Shown: positions 35,695-44,797 of the stretch, piece after piece
How the letters are laid out: each line of letters begins with the position of its first letter
Position numbering within the stretch: position 1 is the first letter of the stretch
DNA from: Psychromonas sp. SP041
GTDB lineage: Bacteria > Pseudomonadota > Gammaproteobacteria > Enterobacterales > Psychromonadaceae
Direction: 5' to 3'
Assembly: GCF_000470315.2 (NCBI RefSeq)
Contig: NZ_CBRF02000039.1
Span: 1-46,968 of the forward strand
DNA length: 46,968 bases
Position numbers and translations under genes: made by a program
The notes under the pieces: generated by a model
What the model was told of the DNA's origin: nothing
Databases searched by the model: none
Seen by the model: the letters and a program-made list of their open reading frames with translations, nothing else

Positions 35695-36153
35695 CTATTT
35701 ATTCGCTGTATCAAGTTTGGCAATTTCTTCACCAAACTCTTTCACATCTTCAAATGCACGGTAAACAGAAGCAAAACGAATGTAGGCAATTTTGTCTAAA
35801 CCTTTTAATAAATCCATGACCAATTCGCCGACCATTTTTGTAGGGACTTCTCTCTCACCTGTTGCACGTAGGGTCGATTTAAGTTTGTTAACTGCATTCT
35901 CTACTGCTTCAATACTGACGGGACGCTTTTCTAAAGCGATATTAATACCAACTAATAACTTTTCTTCGTTAAAAGGTTCACGACTACCATCTGACTTTAT
36001 CAGACGAGGCATAATTAATTCAGCCAATTCAAAAGTCGTAAAACGTTCATTGCATTCGTTACATAAACGGCGACGACGAACTTGAGAGCCTTCAGAAACA
36101 AGGCGAGAATCGATAACTTTTGTATCTTGTGCATTACAAAAAGGACAAAACAT
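35695..36153 (-). CDS. nrdR: Transcriptional repressor NrdR
   Basis: The 152-residue repressor controls ribonucleotide reductase genes through nucleotide binding. The N-terminal zinc ribbon has cysteines at 3, 6, 31 and 34 (MFCPFC and CNECNERF), followed by the ATP-cone domain ([18 protein letters not shown]). It leads the rib cluster, the arrangement common in gammaproteobacteria. The nrd genes themselves are not in the window. The upstream gap of 302 bases contains the lapD terminator but no NrdR-box that I can defend. Confidence 0.96.
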   Translation of the reverse strand: MFCPFCNAQDTKVIDSRLVSEGSQVRRRRLCNECNERFTTFELAELIMPRLIKSDGSREPFNEEKLLVGINIALEKRPVSIEAVENAVNKLKSTLRATGEREVPTKMVGELVMDLLKGLDKIAYIRFASVYRAFEDVKEFGEEIAKLDTANK

Positions 36154-36396
36154 AGTGTATTTCTCTGTGTAATAAACGACGGAATAGCGTATTAGCTTGT
36201 TATATATGACTTTCTAAGCTAATTACAAACTAAATATAGGGGTTGTAATAACCTGATAATTTAACATAATTTTAGTCTTAAATGGGATTTTATCACGAGT
36301 AATTAAACAAAAAGTAGTACCTTATTTTAATTTTTATACCCTAAGATATTAATGCTATAGGAATTATTTTGATCTTAAAAAATAAACTGAAGCACA

Positions 36397-36441
36397 CAAA
36401 AAAGCCGCTAAATAGCGATACACTATTTAGCGGCTTTTTTA
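36397..36441. terminator. Strong symmetric terminator after the Lap locus
   Basis: AAAAAAGCCGCTAAATAG and CTATTTAGCGGCTTTTTT are exact complements around CGATACA. It ends the lapD transcript on the minus strand, 15 bases past the stop codon, and isolates nrdR from it. Confidence 0.95.
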
Positions 36442-36455
36442 TGATTTATTAAGGC

Positions 36456-38396
36456 TTAATAAATATAACTCGGTGGCGTAATGAAACCTTGATAGCCGTT
36501 CGCATGTAGACCTCTTAATCTATCTAATTGCTCGGTATCTTCTACTGCCGTAATAATAACTTCAATACCGACACCACGTGCCGTATTTATAACCGCTCGA
36601 CTTAAGGCAAGACGCTCTGTAATTTCATCAACTTCCATATCATTACTTGAGTTACATGATAGTGATTGATCTAGTTTCACATAGTCTGGTTTAATAGTTT
36701 GTAAATAAGCAACTGAACCCATCTCTCTTCCGTAATGGTCAATACCAACTAAACCGCCATTTTGTTTTATAACATTAGTAAATAATTGACTCTGTTTTGG
36801 ATACGTTAAAACAGTGCTTTCCTGTATTTCGAAATGGAAACGGTCAGGATTTTTTTGTCTACTAATAAATATACCCAGCCAATTATGAAAATTAATATCC
36901 AGTACACTATCTTGTGTAATATTAATGGCTACTTTTTCTTGGTTAGCTAACAACGTTGGATGTTCAGCGATATTTTTAAGTAAAGATTGGTCAAATTCAC
37001 TGCCTAACTCTAACTGTTCAATATAAGGCATGAATTGGGCTGCTCGTATTACATTCTCTTCAATTTTTAAACCACTGTATATTTCACGCTGAAGTACATT
37101 ATCGTTTTCAAACGACATTGCAGGGTGCCATTGTAATAAGAAGTCACGTTGAACAATGGCTTCTTGTAACAAATCTCTCCATTGTGCTAATTCTAAGTCT
37201 TGCTCTTCGTTATTTTCAAACCAGTGACAAACTTCATTGTTATTTAATGCTGATTGTAGTGCATCATCCGCACTTCCTAATAATTTAGAAGCACTAACAC
37301 CTTGAGTTCTCACCGCAACACCAATAGAAAACTGCTCTTGATCTTTATAGTTTGCACTGATCATTGCTTGATTAATCAAACGAATAACATTTTGTACGTA
37401 TACTTTTAACTGTGAAGGCGAAGCTTTTGTGACTAAGAAAACAAACTCTCGGCTAGAAATACGTGCAATGACACAAGGTGCAATAGTAGGTAATGATTGT
37501 TGCATTTCCTTCGCTAAAATTCGAATAGTGTTATCTCGCACTTGATAGCCAAACTGCTCATCTATTTGTTCTAACCAATCTAGTCGTGCAATTAATACAC
37601 CACCGTAACCAGGATCTTTTATCCAACTACCAAGTTGTGCATTTAAATATAAACGATTAGGAAGCTGTGACACTTTATCTGTTAGTTTTTCATTTTTTAA
37701 AGAAACAACTTCTGTATCGAGTTGAGAGAACATTGTTTGTAATTGACTAGACATACTATTAATAGCCAATACTACTTCTTTAAGTTCTATTGTATCAGGC
37801 GTTTCTAAATCAGGTTGAAATTCACGTTTGGCGATTAACTTAGCTTGTCCAGCTACTCGATGTAATGGTGCTAATATTTTTTTCAAACGGAAACGTAAAA
37901 TAATTAAAGATAAAATGAATAATAACGTTAACGTAATTAATGTATCACGCATGACTTTCCAAAGCTGGCTATAACCAATTGCAGGATTAGCTTCTAATTT
38001 TAACGTCGCTAATTGTATCCAGCCATTAGTAATAGTACTTTCAGTGCTTTGTGGTCCAAATAGCTCCAAGTTTAAAAACCATTGAGGTACACCTTCAACT
38101 TTAATCGGATTATCCCAGACTTGAGTTTTATCATTATCTAGCCACGTAAGGCTCACTGTTTTGTAGAAGCCACCTTCAAAAATAACGTTAATTACCGTTT
38201 CAGCAGAAGCAACATCGCCTGTTTCAAGGTGAGGCTTCAACATCAGAGTTAATGCATTGGTGGTGTTATTTAAGTCAGACGAGATCTGGCTTTCCATAAA
38301 CCCTTTTGTTTCGGTAAACTGAAAATACGCCAAACTCGCTACTACCAATAAAAATAATCCTAGTAATAATGAATTGATCTGATTAAACAGTGTCAT
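36456..38396 (-). CDS. lapD: LapD-type inner-membrane cyclic-di-GMP receptor
   Basis: The 646-residue protein has a membrane helix at about 9-27, a periplasmic domain (about 28-147, LapD/MoxY-N type), a second helix (about 148-168), a HAMP linker, a GGDEF-like domain and an EAL-like domain. Both enzymatic signatures are degenerate: ISSREFVFL stands where GGDEF should be, and REIYSGLKI where EAL should be. The protein should therefore bind cyclic-di-GMP rather than make or break it. In Pseudomonas LapD and Shewanella BpfD, binding on the inside makes the periplasmic domain hold the protease LapG. It directly follows lapG (eight bases), with GGAG ten bases before the start. Confidence 0.93.
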   Translation of the reverse strand: MTLFNQINSLLLGLFLLVVASLAYFQFTETKGFMESQISSDLNNTTNALTLMLKPHLETGDVASAETVINVIFEGGFYKTVSLTWLDNDKTQVWDNPIKVEGVPQWFLNLELFGPQSTESTITNGWIQLATLKLEANPAIGYSQLWKVMRDTLITLTLLFILSLIILRFRLKKILAPLHRVAGQAKLIAKREFQPDLETPDTIELKEVVLAINSMSSQLQTMFSQLDTEVVSLKNEKLTDKVSQLPNRLYLNAQLGSWIKDPGYGGVLIARLDWLEQIDEQFGYQVRDNTIRILAKEMQQSLPTIAPCVIARISSREFVFLVTKASPSQLKVYVQNVIRLINQAMISANYKDQEQFSIGVAVRTQGVSASKLLGSADDALQSALNNNEVCHWFENNEEQDLELAQWRDLLQEAIVQRDFLLQWHPAMSFENDNVLQREIYSGLKIEENVIRAAQFMPYIEQLELGSEFDQSLLKNIAEHPTLLANQEKVAINITQDSVLDINFHNWLGIFISRQKNPDRFHFEIQESTVLTYPKQSQLFTNVIKQNGGLVGIDHYGREMGSVAYLQTIKPDYVKLDQSLSCNSSNDMEVDEITERLALSRAVINTARGVGIEVIITAVEDTEQLDRLRGLHANGYQGFITPPSYIY

Positions 38397-38403
38397 AAAT
38401 AAG

Positions 38404-39096
38404 TTACTCCATTGATGTAACAGGTTGCTTTAATTGATTAAGGCCCATACGAAGGTTTAAATCATTCCATCGTTTGAGTCTACTTGGTTTTCCTGCGACA
38501 CGGCCTTGTCTTTTTTCATTGTTTAACCATAACTGTTTACCGTTAAAGCTATACACAGGGATTAAATCTTTGCGATCATTCGCTTTTTTTATTCGACCAT
38601 CGATATTATCTAAAATCAATGGTTCTGATGTAGGGGTTGCATAATAAGCAACAACCATATGGTACTGATTTAACGTAAGCGATTTAACCATCACTATTCG
38701 TAATTTATTATCTGCAATACCGATGGCTAATAAACTAAAGTATTTCGCTAAAGCAAAATCTTCACAATCACCTGCATTTACTCCAATGAACTCAACGGGT
38801 GTAGCCCAATAATTACTCTGTCCCCAAAGCTTCTTATCAGTAGTAAATCGTAATTGATTAAAAAAACGATTAGTACTCACTAGCTTTTCTTGCTCATTTT
38901 TATATTGTTTATTAAGCATTTTTAACCAAGCTGCTCCCCGTTTAGCAGCACGGTCACCATAATTTTTTTGCAGTGTAGAAATAAGCGCTTTGCTATTGAA
39001 ATTTAATGAAACACTTGCATATAGGTAGTAACTACTCGTATATGCAAGTAAACCAATGATCAATGCTTTAATTAATGAAGCTCGTTTCCATTGCAT
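38404..39096 (-). CDS. lapG: LapG-type periplasmic cysteine protease
   Basis: The 230-residue protein has an N-terminal signal or anchor helix (KALIIGLLAYTSSYYLYASV) and the transglutaminase-like cysteine protease fold (BTLCP). The catalytic triad is C111 in NAGDCEDFALAKYF, H146 in NQYHMVVAYY and D163 in LILDNID. In the Lap system it cuts the adhesin near its N-terminal retention domain when cyclic-di-GMP is low. The cleavage site would be at the far end of the adhesin, outside the window. It sits between the OmpA-like gene (11 bases upstream) and lapD. Confidence 0.94.
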   Translation of the reverse strand: MQWKRASLIKALIIGLLAYTSSYYLYASVSLNFNSKALISTLQKNYGDRAAKRGAAWLKMLNKQYKNEQEKLVSTNRFFNQLRFTTDKKLWGQSNYWATPVEFIGVNAGDCEDFALAKYFSLLAIGIADNKLRIVMVKSLTLNQYHMVVAYYATPTSEPLILDNIDGRIKKANDRKDLIPVYSFNGKQLWLNNEKRQGRVAGKPSRLKRWNDLNLRMGLNQLKQPVTSME

Positions 39097-39107
39097 TAAA
39101 TGATTAA

Positions 39108-39713
39108 TTACTGTTCACGCTGATCAACACTATAAATATTCCATTTCATATCAACGATTTCTTGGCCACCAACGATTTCAGCAACAATACGTCGATTTTG
39201 TGCATTCACATAATCATCATTACCTTCAAATAATAACTGGTCAAAACCAAAACCGATTGCATTAACTCGACTATTTTCAATTCCATATTGTCTTACTAAG
39301 ATTGACTTAACTGCCTCAGCTCGACTTAAAGATAACGCTTTATTATGCTGAGCAGAACCGACGACACTAGTATGCCCCTCTATTGAGACACTAACTGATT
39401 TATATTCTTTCATTAAAACCGCTAGTTTTTCAATTTCAGGATAATATTTATTATCAACTACAGATGAGTTATTTTCAAAGTTAACTAATAATTTAACGCG
39501 AACCTTTTCAATAAGATCCGTTCCACAACCATTATTGTTTACCGCTGCACCAGCAAGAGTCTCTAGGCAATTATCTCGAGCATTAATAATGCCGTCCCCT
39601 TCAGAGTCTGATAAATCATATAACTGTGTTGTTGGTGTTTCAGATACATCAATAACTTGATGCGAACAAGCACTTAATAAGAAAACACTTGCTAATAGAC
39701 TAACCTTTTTCAT
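39108..39713 (-). CDS. OmpA-like outer-membrane lipoprotein of the adhesin locus
   Basis: This 201-residue protein has a signal with lipobox LSAC (about residues 13-16), a thrombospondin type 3-like acidic stretch (DSEGDGIINARDNCLETLAG), and a C-terminal OmpA peptidoglycan-binding domain (SIEGHTSVVGSAQHNKALSLSRAEAV, NRRIVAEI). GGGGGAG six bases before ATG 39713 fixes the start; a longer in-frame form from 39743 lacks such a site. The start lies inside the end of the TolC-like gene (14-base overlap). It may tether the secretion channel or surface adhesin to the cell wall (inference). Confidence 0.92.
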   Translation of the reverse strand: MKKVSLLASVFLLSACSHQVIDVSETPTTQLYDLSDSEGDGIINARDNCLETLAGAAVNNNGCGTDLIEKVRVKLLVNFENNSSVVDNKYYPEIEKLAVLMKEYKSVSVSIEGHTSVVGSAQHNKALSLSRAEAVKSILVRQYGIENSRVNAIGFGFDQLLFEGNDDYVNAQNRRIVAEIVGGQEIVDMKWNIYSVDQREQ

Positions 39714-41106
39714 TGTAAACTCCCCCTTCAAATTGCTCTTCACCCTTCCATGCTTCAGGACGAGTTACACGTAAGGAATCTAATAATATTCCCATAGCAT
39801 GTAATATACGATATTGAGCAGTTATTTCTGCAAAATCAGCTTCTAAGAAGTCACGGCGTGACTCAAAAAGCTCATTTTCAGTGTCAAGTAAGTCTAGTAG
39901 GCTACGCTGTCCAATTTTAAACTGTTCTTTATAATCATCTTGAGTACTTTTTGCTGCAATAACATGTATTTTGATATATTTCTTTTGCATATTTAACAGT
40001 TCAAAAGCATCCCAAGATAAAATAAAGCCTTCTTTAACTTCTCTGTGAGCGGTCATATTTAATGCTTTTGCCTGATTAATCTTATAAGCAGTTTCTTTAG
40101 CGTAAGCAGTGTCTTTCCCACCCGCGAATAGATTATATCTAAAGCGAAGCATAGCAACGACTTCATTGCTTTCACCACCAACGCCATTTCCAGTATTAGA
40201 GCCATCGACACCATCTAAATTGTCATTAAAATTAGCATCAACTTCAAAAGTCACATCTGGATAATACTTAGATTGAGCAGACTTATATTGAGCAGTAGCG
40301 GATTGAATATCGTTACTTGCAGCCCAAACAGAAGGATGATTTTTAAGTGCAACTGTAAGACCTTCGGCTTGTGTAGCGGGTAACATACTACTATCAGGAT
40401 AAGGGATAACAAGGTTTTCAGGATCTTGATCAACAACACTATAGAACATTGTTTTAGCATCTAAATAGTTATTTTTAGCTGCTATTAGACTAGATTCTGC
40501 CTGTGCTAAACGTCCACTAATTTGTGATAAGTCCGCTTTGCTACTAAAACCTGAGTCTGTACGCTCTTTAATTTGATCATAAATATCGACATGAGACTTT
40601 AAATTTCTTTCAGATAAAGCCACTAACTCCTTTGCTTCCATAAGCGCAACATAAACTCTAGCCACTTCTAAGCTAAGATCTTCAGCAACTGAATGCAATC
40701 GCCATTGTTCTGCACTTGTTGCGTAACTTGTACGATTTACTTCATTACTTGTTTCAAAACCACTGAATAGATTTTGTTTAAAACTTAAACCTAATTCTCT
40801 TCTCGTTAAGGTTTCTGTATTATTACCAGAATCACTATAACCTCTTGTTGTTACACTATCTGTGTATTCACGACCAATTCCACCCGTTAAATCGAGTGTT
40901 GGGTAATAGCCAGCTTCAGCTTGCTCTACTTTTTTTTCACTTACTTTAAAACGTGTAAATGCTTCGTGAATTTCAGGGTTACTGTCTAAAGTATGTGCCA
41001 CAGCTTGCTCTAGTGATTGGCTATTTGCTTGTAAAGGCAGCAATGCTAGGGAACTAAAAGCAACTAAGCCAACTTTCTTAGCTATTCCACGTTTGAATGG
41101 TTTCAT
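39700..41106 (-). CDS. TolC-family outer-membrane channel (AggA/LapE type)
   Basis: The 468-residue protein has a signal peptide (VGLVAFSSLALLPLQANSQS) and the two repeated OEP halves of TolC, long helices alternating with short strands (LEQAVAHTLDSNPEIHEAF at the start of the first, GQRSLLDLLDTENELFESRRD in the second). It should be the outer-membrane channel of the type I system, as AggA is for Shewanella BpfA. The ATG at 41106, with GGAGATAGA before it, is preferred over the frame opening at 41142, which would overlap the end of the HlyD gene. Confidence 0.93.
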   Translation of the reverse strand: MKPFKRGIAKKVGLVAFSSLALLPLQANSQSLEQAVAHTLDSNPEIHEAFTRFKVSEKKVEQAEAGYYPTLDLTGGIGREYTDSVTTRGYSDSGNNTETLTRRELGLSFKQNLFSGFETSNEVNRTSYATSAEQWRLHSVAEDLSLEVARVYVALMEAKELVALSERNLKSHVDIYDQIKERTDSGFSSKADLSQISGRLAQAESSLIAAKNNYLDAKTMFYSVVDQDPENLVIPYPDSSMLPATQAEGLTVALKNHPSVWAASNDIQSATAQYKSAQSKYYPDVTFEVDANFNDNLDGVDGSNTGNGVGGESNEVVAMLRFRYNLFAGGKDTAYAKETAYKINQAKALNMTAHREVKEGFILSWDAFELLNMQKKYIKIHVIAAKSTQDDYKEQFKIGQRSLLDLLDTENELFESRRDFLEADFAEITAQYRILHAMGILLDSLRVTRPEAWKGEEQFEGGVYNEKG

Positions 41107-41131
41107 TCTATCTCCATATCCATATCTAAAT

Positions 41132-42505
41132 TTAATATTCACGTAACGCCATTTCTTTGGCTCTTAATATCGGGTTAAGTATATATTCAAGTACAGTCCT
41201 TTTACTCACCATTACATCAACACTCGTTAACATTCCTGGAATAATAGGCATATCAATTTTATTATCTCTATTCATATTGGATTCAGTTGTACGAATCCTT
41301 ACTATGTAAAAGCTATTGCCTTCTTCATCTTGTGTAGTATCTGCACTAATTAACTCAACTACACCATCTAGGCCGCCATAACGAGTAAAGTCATAAGCCG
41401 TGATTTTCACTCTAGCTGGTAAACCAACATGAATGAACGCAATATCTTTTGGAATAACTTTTGCTTCAACTAATAATTTATCTTCAGTTGGTACAATTTC
41501 TAATAATACCTGACCAGGCTTAACTACACCACCCAATGTATTGATATGCAAAGTTTTTATAGTTCCAACTACTGGGGAAGTGATCAAAGCTTTACTTACT
41601 TTGTCTTTAACCCCTACTTGTGCTTCGGTAATGCTTGATAATGCAGCTTGTTTTTCATTTAATTGTGCACGTGCATCGGTACGAAAGTTAAATACAAGTT
41701 CTCGTCGTTTTAGGACAGACTCTTCTAAAGCAGATTCGTTCCTTGGTATCTGAGCTCGTAGTGCATTTAATTCACCATTTAATTGATTCACAGTACGTTG
41801 TAATTTTAATAGCTCAACTTCAGGGACGATATTTTTCTTCGCCAATGGACGCGTCAGTTTAAGTTCTCTATTGGCATAACTCAAACTACTACGTAAGGTT
41901 CTTATTTTTGATTCTAATTCCTTTATTTCTTGCTCGCGCTGGAGAATTTGTTGAGCTTGAATCGCAACTTGGTTGTCTAAACTATTTAAACGCCCAATAT
42001 ATTCATCTTGTTGACGTTCAACTAAAGTAGCCGCTGTCGTTTTTAAGTCTTCAGGAAACTCTAATTTTTTTTGCTCTATTTTAATTTGTAATTTCCAATC
42101 TTTTGCATTGGCAATTAAAATACTACTCAACTCGGCTCTTAAACGAATAATATCCGCTCTTAATGCATCAACCTCTTGGGTTTGCTGTGCCATATCAGAA
42201 CGGAAACGCGTATCATCAATACGTGCCAAAGATTGGCCTTTAGTAACAACCATCCCTTCTTTAACGTACAACTCTTGTAAAATACCGCCATCTAAGCTTT
42301 GAATGATTTGTACTTGAGAAGAAGGCACAACTTTACCTTCACCTCGTACAACTCTGTCTAATTCCGCAAAATAAGACCAGACAAAAAAACAAATAAATAA
42401 AGCAGTTAATGCCCATATTGTTAAACGCTGTACAGTGGGAGTTTCAGTGAGCATTGCACCATAAACATCATCAGCCATTTCTAAATCTTTCTTAGATATT
42501 TTCAT
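41132..42505 (-). CDS. HlyD-family membrane-fusion protein (LapC type)
   Basis: The 457-residue adaptor has a short cytoplasmic N-terminus, one membrane helix (about 27-46), a lipoyl-like half motif (VVPSSQVQIIQSLDGGILQELYVKEG), a long alpha-helical hairpin (about 100-290), and the closing half (ALITSPVVGTIKTLHINTLGGVVKPGQ). It joins the ABC transporter to the TolC-like channel. Its ATG overlaps the ABC transporter stop (ATGA). Confidence 0.95.
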   Translation of the reverse strand: MKISKKDLEMADDVYGAMLTETPTVQRLTIWALTALFICFFVWSYFAELDRVVRGEGKVVPSSQVQIIQSLDGGILQELYVKEGMVVTKGQSLARIDDTRFRSDMAQQTQEVDALRADIIRLRAELSSILIANAKDWKLQIKIEQKKLEFPEDLKTTAATLVERQQDEYIGRLNSLDNQVAIQAQQILQREQEIKELESKIRTLRSSLSYANRELKLTRPLAKKNIVPEVELLKLQRTVNQLNGELNALRAQIPRNESALEESVLKRRELVFNFRTDARAQLNEKQAALSSITEAQVGVKDKVSKALITSPVVGTIKTLHINTLGGVVKPGQVLLEIVPTEDKLLVEAKVIPKDIAFIHVGLPARVKITAYDFTRYGGLDGVVELISADTTQDEEGNSFYIVRIRTTESNMNRDNKIDMPIIPGMLTSVDVMVSKRTVLEYILNPILRAKEMALREY

Positions 42506-44682
42506 GATTCAGCTCCTTTAGTTGCAGTAAATTTCCCAGCTGAAAGTTGTTCTAACACAATATCTTTAGGCCCATTTGCAACAATTTTACCGTGATCAAC
42601 GATGATGATTCTATCTACTAATTGTAATAAATGCATTTTATGAGTGATAAGTAATAAACTACGATTTTTAACCGTTTGTTTCATTGATAAGATAAATTGT
42701 TTTTCTGAACGAGCATCTAAACTTGCTGTTGGCTCATCAAGTAATAAAACTTGTGGATCATTTAAAATAGCACGAGCTAATGCGACGGCCTGACGTTGCC
42801 CCCTAGAAAGAGAGACACCACCTTCACCAACTTGTAAATCTAGCCCTTCTGAAGCTAAATCTGTAAATAAACAAACGCCAGATAATTGTGCCGCACGTAA
42901 TAATTGGTATTCAGTGACTTGTCGAGTACCAAACAGAATATTATCTTTAATGGAACCGTGAAATAAAGTGATATCCTGTGGTAAATACCCGATGTTACTA
43001 CGTAAATCACTTGGATGAATTTGCTCTTGATGTAAACCATCGTAACGTATACTACCTAGCGACGGTTTATATAACCCAAGAATCAACTTTGCTAATGTTG
43101 TTTTACCCGAACCATTACGTCCGATAATAGCAATTTTTTCACCAGGTTTAATTTGTAAAGAAAATGGATATAACGCCGTTTTTTCAACATTAGGATATTT
43201 AAATGAAACTTGTTCACATTCAATATTACCTTCGAGTTTATTACGACTAACAAGATGTCCTTTATTCTCAAATTCACTTTCTTGTTTCATAATGCCGTCT
43301 ATTTGACGTAATGAACTCATTGTTTGGTTATAGCGTGTCATTAGCCCTGCTATTCTTCCCATTGGAGCAATAGCACGACTTGATAGCATAACAGCTGCAA
43401 TAATCGCCCCCATTGAAATTAACCCTTCAGATACACGATAAACACCTAACACAATAACTGCGATTACCGTCATTTGTATGATAAAACCAGAAACATTAGA
43501 AACTGAATTGGTTATCATTTTAACTTTAAGTTGCCACTTTGAGGTGTGACCAACCATCTGTTGCCAAGTATGTTGAATAAGCCCTTCTGCCCCATTTGCT
43601 TTAATTGATTCTAAAGAGGATAGACTTTCAATTAAATGACCATGTTTTAAGCCTGAAAACTTATTACTTTCTTCAATAGCTACTTTTAATCGAGGTTGTA
43701 CCGTTAAGCTATAACCGAGAATAAGCACTGTTGCGATGACAGAGAAGTAGGCTAAATCACCTGCGACTAACCATATGATGAAAATGAATAGGATTGAAAA
43801 TGGTAAATCAACCAATGCGGTAATAGTTGCTGAAGATAAGAATTCACGAATACTATCAAACTCGCCAAGTTGACGAGCCATACCACCAATACTAGATGAC
43901 CTTTTTTCAAGCGGTATGCCGACTGCTTTTGCAAATAACTTTGATGATATTTCTACATCTACTTTTTTACCTGCAACATCAATTAAGTAACCGCGAATCT
44001 GCTTTAAAATAAAATCGAAAATATAGGCAACTGACGCACCTATTGCTAAAACCCATAATGTTTCAAAAGCAAGGTTAGGCACTACTTTGTCATACACATT
44101 CATAATAAATAAAGGTGATAACAAGGCAAATATATTAATTAAAATAGAAGCAATAATAACATCGCGATATATCGGTGCAGACTCACGAATGCTGTTCCAC
44201 AACCAATGAATAGTCGTTTCTTGAATATGGACATCAAAATGACGATCGCCATGATATTTTTGTTTAATTAAAAATAAATAGCCAACATATTCAGTCTCAA
44301 GTTCCTCAACGGAAAGCACTTCTTCCCCACCAGTTTCAGGGAATGAAACTCGAACTTGATTTTTTGTTAAATCCAGCTCATGTAAAATACATGCTCGTTT
44401 ATTTTTAAGCATCAAAATACAAGGCAATAACATATCAGGTAGTGTATTTAAACTTCTTCGATCTAGTTTTGCACTTAAACCAGCCCTACTTGCTGCTTGA
44501 GGTAAAAGCTCAGGAGAAAGGTATTGATTAGTTAATGGTAAACCAGCGGCTAATGCCTCTGCAGAACAAGGAGTGGCAAAATATTCACTCAATAGCACCA
44601 AACAATCTAATAATGGATCGTGTCCGATGCGAGTGGATGCATTAATTTCCCATTTTTCTTGTTGAGGATTTTTTTGATTCAA
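42502..44682 (-). CDS. Type I secretion ABC transporter with C39-like domain (LapB type)
   Basis: The 726-residue protein has an N-terminal C39-like domain (about 15-135) that lacks the usual peptidase Cys-box and so should bind rather than cut its substrate. Six membrane helices follow (about 165-440), then the nucleotide-binding domain with Walker A GRNGSGKTTL, signature LSRGQRQAVALARA and Walker B VLLLDEPTAS. The start is TTG at 44682, with AAGGGG five to six bases upstream; the first internal ATG would delete much of the C39-like domain. It is the inner-membrane motor for export of the 44798 adhesin. Confidence 0.94.
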   Translation of the reverse strand: MNQKNPQQEKWEINASTRIGHDPLLDCLVLLSEYFATPCSAEALAAGLPLTNQYLSPELLPQAASRAGLSAKLDRRSLNTLPDMLLPCILMLKNKRACILHELDLTKNQVRVSFPETGGEEVLSVEELETEYVGYLFLIKQKYHGDRHFDVHIQETTIHWLWNSIRESAPIYRDVIIASILINIFALLSPLFIMNVYDKVVPNLAFETLWVLAIGASVAYIFDFILKQIRGYLIDVAGKKVDVEISSKLFAKAVGIPLEKRSSSIGGMARQLGEFDSIREFLSSATITALVDLPFSILFIFIIWLVAGDLAYFSVIATVLILGYSLTVQPRLKVAIEESNKFSGLKHGHLIESLSSLESIKANGAEGLIQHTWQQMVGHTSKWQLKVKMITNSVSNVSGFIIQMTVIAVIVLGVYRVSEGLISMGAIIAAVMLSSRAIAPMGRIAGLMTRYNQTMSSLRQIDGIMKQESEFENKGHLVSRNKLEGNIECEQVSFKYPNVEKTALYPFSLQIKPGEKIAIIGRNGSGKTTLAKLILGLYKPSLGSIRYDGLHQEQIHPSDLRSNIGYLPQDITLFHGSIKDNILFGTRQVTEYQLLRAAQLSGVCLFTDLASEGLDLQVGEGGVSLSRGQRQAVALARAILNDPQVLLLDEPTASLDARSEKQFILSMKQTVKNRSLLLITHKMHLLQLVDRIIIVDHGKIVANGPKDIVLEQLSAGKFTATKGAES

Positions 44683-44797
44683 AGTAGCCCCTTTATAGTA
44701 AGAGCCATGATAATACTACTATATTAGTAGTTTCACCATGACTTTTTCATCATGTTTATATGACCATTCGTGCGAATATTTTTATATCATACTTTAA

